From NCBI GenBank assembly GCA_018435665.1, contig JAHDND010000255.1:1-36963 (forward strand): a stretch of DNA of 36,963 bases, in the 5' to 3' direction. The DNA comes from Candidatus Thiosymbion sp. (GTDB lineage: Bacteria > Pseudomonadota > Gammaproteobacteria > Chromatiales > Chromatiaceae). Shown here piece by piece: positions 32,145-36,963 of the stretch. The position numbers and the translations under genes are program-made. Under the pieces are notes generated by a model. That model was not told the origin of the DNA. It searched no databases and saw nothing but the letters and a program-made list of their open reading frames with translations. Positions within the stretch are counted from its first letter, which is position 1; each line of letters opens with the position of its first letter.

Positions 32145-33248
32145 TCAGGTCCCGGCCCGGGGCGGCAGCAAGGGCGCGCCCGGCCGGACGTCGGCGTTCT
32201 GCGCCCGGTGGCGCAGCCAGTGGTCCATGAGCACCAGGGCCAGCATGGCCTCGGCGATGGGGGTGGCGCGGATGCCAACACAGGGGTCGTGCCGGCCCTT
32301 GGTGACGATCTCGGTGGCCTGGCCGTAGATATCGACGGTCTGGCCCGGCAGGCGGATGCTGGAGGTCGGCTTGAGGGCCAGGCGGGCGACGATATCCTGG
32401 CCGCTGGAGATGCCGCCGAGGATGCCACCGGCCTGATTGCTGAGAAAACCCTCCGGCGTCAGCAAGTCCCGGTGCTCGCTGCCCTTCTGGGTCACGCAGG
32501 CGAAACCGGCGCCGATCTCCACCCCCTTGACGGCATTGATGCTCATCAGGGCGTGGGCGATGTCCGCGTCCAGCCGGTCGAAGATGGGTTCCCCCAGGCC
32601 CGGCGGCACCCCCTCCGCGACCACGGTCACCTCGGCACCGATGGAGTCACCGGACTTGCGCAGGGCATCCATGTAGGCCTCGAGCTCGGCGACCGCCGCG
32701 GCATCGGGGCAAAAGAAGGGGTTGCGCTCCACCTCCTCCCAGTCGAAGCCCTGGGGCCGGATGGGCCCGAGTTGGGAGAGATAGCCCCGCACCCGGACCC
32801 CGAGGCGCTCGCGCAGATACTTCTTGGCGATCCCCCCGGCGGCGACGCGGATGGCCGTCTCCCGGGCCGAGGACCGCCCGCCTCCCCGGTAATCCCGGAA
32901 GCCGAATTTATAGCTATAGGGGTAGTCCGCGTGCCCAGGCCGGAATTTGGCCGCGATCTCGGTGTAGTCCTTCGAGCGCTGATCCTCGTTTTCGATCAGC
33001 AGGGCGATGGGGGTGCCGGTGGTCCGGCCCTCGAAGACGCCGGAGAGGATCCGCACCCGGTCCGATTCCCGCCGCTGGGTGGTGTGACGGGACTGGCCGG
33101 GACGCCGCCGGTCCAGATCGACTTGCAGGTCCGCCTCGCTCAGTTCCAGCCCGGGCGGGCAGCCGTCGACGATCCCGCCGATGGCCGGACCATGGCTCTC
33201 GCCGAAGCTGGTGGTGACGAAGCACTTGCCGAAGCTGTTTCCGGACAT
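32145..33248 (-). CDS. aroC: Chorismate synthase
   Basis: This enzyme makes chorismate from EPSP, the last step of the shikimate pathway, using reduced FMN. The 367-residue length matches the family (361 in E. coli). Signature motifs are intact: FGESHG (15-20) with IVDGCPPG, HTTQRRESD, and GGGRSSARET (122-131), which binds flavin and phosphate. The late segments GFLSNQAGGILGGISSGQ and GRHDPCVGIRATPIAEAM are also typical. It starts six bases after the TolC-family stop codon, so the two are one transcript, an unexpected partner for a pump component. The residues just before the stop are unremarkable. Confidence 0.98.
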   Translation of the reverse strand: MSGNSFGKCFVTTSFGESHGPAIGGIVDGCPPGLELSEADLQVDLDRRRPGQSRHTTQRRESDRVRILSGVFEGRTTGTPIALLIENEDQRSKDYTEIAAKFRPGHADYPYSYKFGFRDYRGGGRSSARETAIRVAAGGIAKKYLRERLGVRVRGYLSQLGPIRPQGFDWEEVERNPFFCPDAAAVAELEAYMDALRKSGDSIGAEVTVVAEGVPPGLGEPIFDRLDADIAHALMSINAVKGVEIGAGFACVTQKGSEHRDLLTPEGFLSNQAGGILGGISSGQDIVARLALKPTSSIRLPGQTVDIYGQATEIVTKGRHDPCVGIRATPIAEAMLALVLMDHWLRHRAQNADVRPGAPLLPPRAGT

Positions 33249-33254
33249 GGTGCG

Positions 33255-34613
33255 TCAAAGAGTCGACGTGGTCAGGAGGTCCCCAGGATTCAGCCAGGTA
33301 TTGGCCCGCTCGATCGCCTCGCGATTCAGGCCGCTGGTGGCCTGATAGAGCTTGATCCCTTGGATGATGTAGTCGTAACGCGCCGAGAGGTAGAGGTACT
33401 CGTTCTCGAAGAGTTGCCGTTGGGCGGTGAGGACGTCCACCTGGGTACGGGTACCGACCTCCAGGCCGGCCTGGGTGGATTCCAGGGTGCTGGTGGCGGA
33501 GACAATGGCCGCCTTGCGCGCCTCGACCTCGCTGATGCTGGAGAGGACGCCGCGGAAGGCATCGGTGACCGCCTGGTTCACCTTGCGCCGGATCTGATCC
33601 AGTTGTTCCTGGGACGCGCCCAGATTATGCCCCGCCTGGCGGGTACGGGAGACCACGGCCCCGCCCTGATAGATGGGGATGCTCAGGTTCAGCCCGATGT
33701 AGGAGGTATCGGTGTCGTAACCGCCGAACATCTCCGAACCGCTGCGATCGAGGTTGTAACCCGCCTGGAGGCCCAGGGTCGGATAGTGGCCGGAGCGCTG
33801 GATCTCGACCTCCTTCTTGGCCGCCGCGACCGCCATGGACGCGGCCCGGATGTCGTAATTGTTCTCCAGGGCAACCTTGGTCCACTGTTCGATGTCGTTA
33901 GGCTCGGGTGGCGCCAGGGGCAGGTTGTCGCCCAGGCGCGCCAGGGGGACACTCACGGGGCCAATGATGACCCGCAGGGCCTCCCAGGAGTTGTCCAAGG
34001 CGTTCTTGTTGGCGATGACCTGGGCTCGAGACCGGTCGTAGGCGGCTTGGTTGTCGTTCACATCGGTGATCGCCACCAGGCCCACCTCGAAGCGCTGCTT
34101 GGATTGCTCCAATTGGCGCTCGTTGGCGCGCATCAGGGCCTCCGAGGACCGCACCAGGTCCGCGGCGCGCAGGACGTTGAAATAGGCCTCCGCGGTCCGC
34201 GCCATCAACTGGATCTCACTGGTCTTGTACTCGGCCTCGGCCTGGGAGATGACATCGTCCGACTTCTGGAGTCCAATCCATTGGGCGCGGTTGTAGACCG
34301 TCTGGTTCAACTGAGCCGTGGCGGTGCCGCTGGAAAAGTCCTCGCGCATGTTGCGCGTCGTGAGGCCGGTCTGGACATCATAGGCCTTGACATTCTGATA
34401 GGTGCCGCTGCCACTGACGCCAATGTTGGGAAGTAGGAGGGCCAAGGACTGGGGCTTGACTTCCTTGGTCGCCAGCAGTTTTTGCTCGGACTGCTTGAGC
34501 ACCGGATCGCTCAGCACCGCCAGGTCGTAAATCTGGAGCAGGTCCTCGGCCAAGGCCGGTCCGGCACCCGCGAGGGCCAGGGTCAGACCGAGGGTCAAAA
34601 TACATCTACGCAT
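33255..34613 (-). CDS. tolC: TolC-family outer-membrane channel protein
   Basis: From this ATG (GGGGAA seven bases upstream) the product has 452 residues with a Sec signal (ILTLGLTLALAGAGPALA). It has the two-fold repeated OMF layout of beta-strands and long coiled helices: LALLLPNIGVSGSGTYQN early, then TAEAYFNVLRAADLVRSSEA, and in the second half LNLSIPIYQGGAVVSRTRQA and QAVTDAFRGVLSSI. TolC-like proteins form the exit duct of tripartite efflux pumps and type I secretion. The RND pump gene lies upstream on the same strand, so both probably serve one system. Homologues are named TolC, so the symbol is by similarity. Confidence 0.9.
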   Translation of the reverse strand: MRRCILTLGLTLALAGAGPALAEDLLQIYDLAVLSDPVLKQSEQKLLATKEVKPQSLALLLPNIGVSGSGTYQNVKAYDVQTGLTTRNMREDFSSGTATAQLNQTVYNRAQWIGLQKSDDVISQAEAEYKTSEIQLMARTAEAYFNVLRAADLVRSSEALMRANERQLEQSKQRFEVGLVAITDVNDNQAAYDRSRAQVIANKNALDNSWEALRVIIGPVSVPLARLGDNLPLAPPEPNDIEQWTKVALENNYDIRAASMAVAAAKKEVEIQRSGHYPTLGLQAGYNLDRSGSEMFGGYDTDTSYIGLNLSIPIYQGGAVVSRTRQAGHNLGASQEQLDQIRRKVNQAVTDAFRGVLSSISEVEARKAAIVSATSTLESTQAGLEVGTRTQVDVLTAQRQLFENEYLYLSARYDYIIQGIKLYQATSGLNREAIERANTWLNPGDLLTTSTL

Positions 34614-34718
34614 GGGCTCATTCCCCGTGAGAATGGCGCCGAATAGGCTCATCCGGAAGATCGGCGCCGATCTTCCGAACAGTTTCAGGCACCTGAATAT
34701 AGTCTTCGCACATCACTA

Positions 34719-34849
34719 TTTCGGTTTTTCCGGGTCGGGTGGCGTCTGGCGGGGGACGCCGTGAATACGTCCCTGTAGGCTTGACGACCGCATCCCTGCG
34801 GTCGACACCCCCGCCAGACGCCACCCGACCCTCCCTAGCGAGGCCGAAA
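34719..34849. repeat. 131-bp palindromic intergenic element
   Basis: Ends TTTCGG and CCGAAA are complementary. Inside them are perfect 24-bp inverted arms (34732-34755 and 34808-34831), and in the 52-base loop a second hairpin (34785-34792 with 34797-34804). It fills the middle of the 291-bp gap between the RND gene and tolC; nothing else gene-like is seen in that gap. A shortened relative lies at 21791-21827. It may act as a terminator or RNA-processing site, or be a REP/MITE-like element. Confidence 0.85.
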
Positions 34850-34904
34850 GCTGAAGTGTGATGTGTATAGTTCAGGGCATTATAGGGGAGCCCCTTTTGT
34901 TGGC

Positions 34905-36963
34905 TCAATGCGAGGGATCAATCCCCTTGGGCTGGCCACGCAGTCGCCGGACCCAGCGTCCCGAACCTTCCGCCATGCCCTGGAACATGACATAGAGCCC
35001 CGGGATGACCAGGATGCCGAACAGGGTGGCCGCCAGCATGCCGCTCAGGACCGTGGTGCCCAGGTGAACCCGGGAGTTGGCCCCGGCGCCGGTGGCGATC
35101 ACCAGGGGCAGCAGGCCGATGATGAAGGCCAGGGCGGTCATGAGCACGGCGCGGAAGCGCATCCGCGCCCCGGCCAGGGCGGCGTCGTAGAGGCCCTTGC
35201 CCGCCTCGTGCTGTTCCTTGGCGAACTCGACGATCAGGATGGCGTTCTTGGCCGCCAGGCCGATAAGCAGCACCAGACCGATCTGGGCGTAAAGATCGTT
35301 CTCCAGATGGGTCAGCAGCAGGCCCCCCGCGGCGCCGAGGACCGCCACCGCCACCGAGGTCAGGACCGAGAAGGGGATGGTCCAGCTCTCGTAAAGGGCC
35401 ACCAGGAAGAGATAGCCGAAGAGCACCGCCAGCCCGAAGATGGCCGCCTGGGTACCCGCGCTCTGTTGCGCCTCCTGGAAGGACATGCCCGTCCACTCGA
35501 AGCCGAAGCCCTGGGGCAGGGACTTGGTGGAGGCCGCCTCCATGGCCGCCATGGACTCGCCGCTGGTGAAGCCGCGGGCGGTGCTGCCGTTGATGGCGGC
35601 CGTGGGGAACTGGTTGTAGCGGAACACCAGATCGGCGCCCAGGTCGTCACGCACCTCCGCCAGGACCCCGATGGGCACCATGGCGCCCGTGGCGGATCGG
35701 ACATAGGTCTCCCCGATCTGGTCCACCCGGGTCCGGGACGCCTGATCCGCCTGGACATTGACCTGGTAGGTCTGGCCCAGATAGGTGAAATTGTTGACGA
35801 AGGTACTGCCAAAGACCGATTGCAGGGTCGAGAAGACATCCGACACCGGCACCTGGAGGTATTCCGCCTGGGTGCGGTCCAGGTCCAGAAAGAGTTGGGG
35901 CACGTCGGCGTCGAAGGTGGAATAGGCCGAGGCGATGCTCGGATCCTGGCGCGCCGTGGCGATCAGGCCATTAAGCACCTGGGTCAACTCCTGGGAGGAC
36001 TGCCCCCCCAGGCCTTCGAGCTGGTAGGTAAAGCCGCCGGCGTTGCCCAGACCCGGGATGGGCGGGGGCGGGAAAACCAACACCTCGGCGTCGGCGATGG
36101 CGGCGAAGCGTTCGTCCATGGCCCCGATCAGGCCGCGGATCTGGGTCTCCGCCGTCTTGCGGTCATCCCAGGGCTCCAGCACGAAGACCCCCAGACCGGA
36201 GTTGGACGAGGCGGCGCCGGTGAGCATGCTGTAGCCGGTGACGGTGAGGACATTGGCCACACCCGGCGTGCTGCGGGCGATCTCCGCCACCTGGTTCAGG
36301 ACCTCCGTGGCCCGGGGCAGGGCCGCGCCGGTGGGCAGCTTGATGTCGGCGAACAGGACGCCCTGATCCTCGTTGGGGATGAAGCCCGTGGGCAGGCGGT
36401 CCAGGATCCACAGCGCCCCGCCGCCGACCAGGACGATGATCAGGCCGGCGACGATGGAGCGCCGGGCGATCAGACCCACCACCCGGACATAGCCGTTGCG
36501 GGTGGCGTCCAGTCCGGCATTGAACCAGGCGAAGGGCCCGCGCTTGGCCTCCTTGGGGGTCCCCAGGAACAGGGCGCAGAGCATGGGCGAGAGGGTGAGG
36601 GCATTCAGCGCCGAGATCGCCACCGCGGTGGCGATGGTCAGGGAGAATTGCTGGAAGAGGCCGCCACTGATACCCGGCAGGAAGGCTACCGGGGCGAAGA
36701 TGGCGAACAGCACCAGGGTAGTGGAGATGATGGGCCCGGTGACCTGCTCCATGGCCCTGAGGGTGGCCGCCCGCCGGTCGAGCCCCTCCTCCAGCATGAC
36801 GCGCTGGACGTTCTCCACCACCACGATGGCGTCGTCCACCACCAGGCCGATGGCCAGCACCACCGCGAACAGGCTGATGGTATTGGCGGAGAAACCCGCC
36901 GCCAGCAGGACGATGAAGACGCCGATCAGGGAGACGGGGATGGTCAGGGCCGGGACGATGGTC
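34905..36963 (-). CDS. RND-family (AcrB/HAE1) multidrug efflux pump inner-membrane subunit, 5' end outside window
   Basis: The frame is open to the window edge and the bases beyond the first internal ATG (36863) still encode typical AcrB sequence (PALTIPVSLIGVF), so the gene starts outside. The 685 visible residues match about the last two thirds of AcrB. The proton relay is present: DD in GLVVDDAIVVVENV (AcrB D407/D408) and K in GLAAKNAILIVEFAK (AcrB K940). The porter region has GFIPNEDQGVLFADIKLPTG. It uses the proton gradient to expel drugs or other amphiphiles through the TolC-family channel encoded downstream. The adaptor (acrA-like) gene, if present, would lie to the right. Confidence 0.95.
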   Translation of the reverse strand, partial: TIVPALTIPVSLIGVFIVLLAAGFSANTISLFAVVLAIGLVVDDAIVVVENVQRVMLEEGLDRRAATLRAMEQVTGPIISTTLVLFAIFAPVAFLPGISGGLFQQFSLTIATAVAISALNALTLSPMLCALFLGTPKEAKRGPFAWFNAGLDATRNGYVRVVGLIARRSIVAGLIIVLVGGGALWILDRLPTGFIPNEDQGVLFADIKLPTGAALPRATEVLNQVAEIARSTPGVANVLTVTGYSMLTGAASSNSGLGVFVLEPWDDRKTAETQIRGLIGAMDERFAAIADAEVLVFPPPPIPGLGNAGGFTYQLEGLGGQSSQELTQVLNGLIATARQDPSIASAYSTFDADVPQLFLDLDRTQAEYLQVPVSDVFSTLQSVFGSTFVNNFTYLGQTYQVNVQADQASRTRVDQIGETYVRSATGAMVPIGVLAEVRDDLGADLVFRYNQFPTAAINGSTARGFTSGESMAAMEAASTKSLPQGFGFEWTGMSFQEAQQSAGTQAAIFGLAVLFGYLFLVALYESWTIPFSVLTSVAVAVLGAAGGLLLTHLENDLYAQIGLVLLIGLAAKNAILIVEFAKEQHEAGKGLYDAALAGARMRFRAVLMTALAFIIGLLPLVIATGAGANSRVHLGTTVLSGMLAATLFGILVIPGLYVMFQGMAEGSGRWVRRLRGQPKGIDPSH

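Noticed and set aside
32208..34436. Very long plus-strand open frame (742 codons) opposite aroC and the TolC-family gene
   Set aside because: It is antisense to two clearly identified genes, rich in Gly, Asp, His and Gln as expected from reading GC-rich coding DNA backwards, and contains no domain.
34618..34908. 96-codon minus-strand frame in the gap between the RND gene and tolC
   Set aside because: It is read through the palindromic element and overlaps the tolC start. The peptide has no family resemblance.

Overview
The window is GC-rich DNA from a gammaproteobacterium, most likely a purple sulfur bacterium (Chromatiaceae or a close relative). The best marker is a Tat-exported high-potential iron-sulfur protein (HiPIP) at 28811-29155, typical of anoxygenic phototrophs. 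Hydrogenase maturation genes hypA-hypB, a TAXI-type TRAP transporter, an HD-GYP protein and an RND efflux system fit that lifestyle. The genus is not decidable from the sequence. No rRNA, tRNA, CRISPR array or intact transposase was seen.

Layout. 1-120 is the tail of an unidentified gene. 137-2590 encodes a SulP anion transporter with an STAS domain and an unexpected C-terminal acetolactate-decarboxylase-like domain that has lost its zinc-binding histidines. 2636-3270 is a gene graveyard: fused scraps of potA and potB, then a copy of the 3' end of the peptide-ABC binding protein whose full gene lies at 5725-7938. Between the two copies is a coupled pair: a nucleobase permease (NCS2) and an exported tandem-Cache protein. 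Next come a 50-bp repeat array, a TRAP permease with its TAXI binding protein (8079-11701), fabI, an HD-GYP protein with almost no receiver domain left, and hypB-hypA.

15293-21738 is a co-oriented eight-gene island: small membrane protein, FtsX-like permease, LolD-like ATPase, Cys/His-rich membrane protein, TlpA-like thioredoxin, DsbD_2/TauE-SafE-like membrane protein, Tat-exported NosL-like protein and classical NosL. It resembles a copper-delivery or metallocentre-assembly system, but nosZ is not in the window. Its first genes are joined by ATGA stop/start overlaps and very short relay ORFs, an arrangement I consider unusual.

The right third is mostly housekeeping and accessory: EamA exporter, YdjM-like membrane protein, cytosolic PDC/Cache sensor-like protein, two SPFH (HflC/HflK-like) proteins, CysZ, an unknown membrane protein, HiPIP with a clear terminator, an NlpC/P60 lipoprotein, an unknown single-pass protein, and on the minus strand an RND pump, TolC-family protein, chorismate synthase and MFS transporter. 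A 131-bp palindromic element lies between the RND and TolC genes, and an apparent internally deleted relative lies at 21791-21827.
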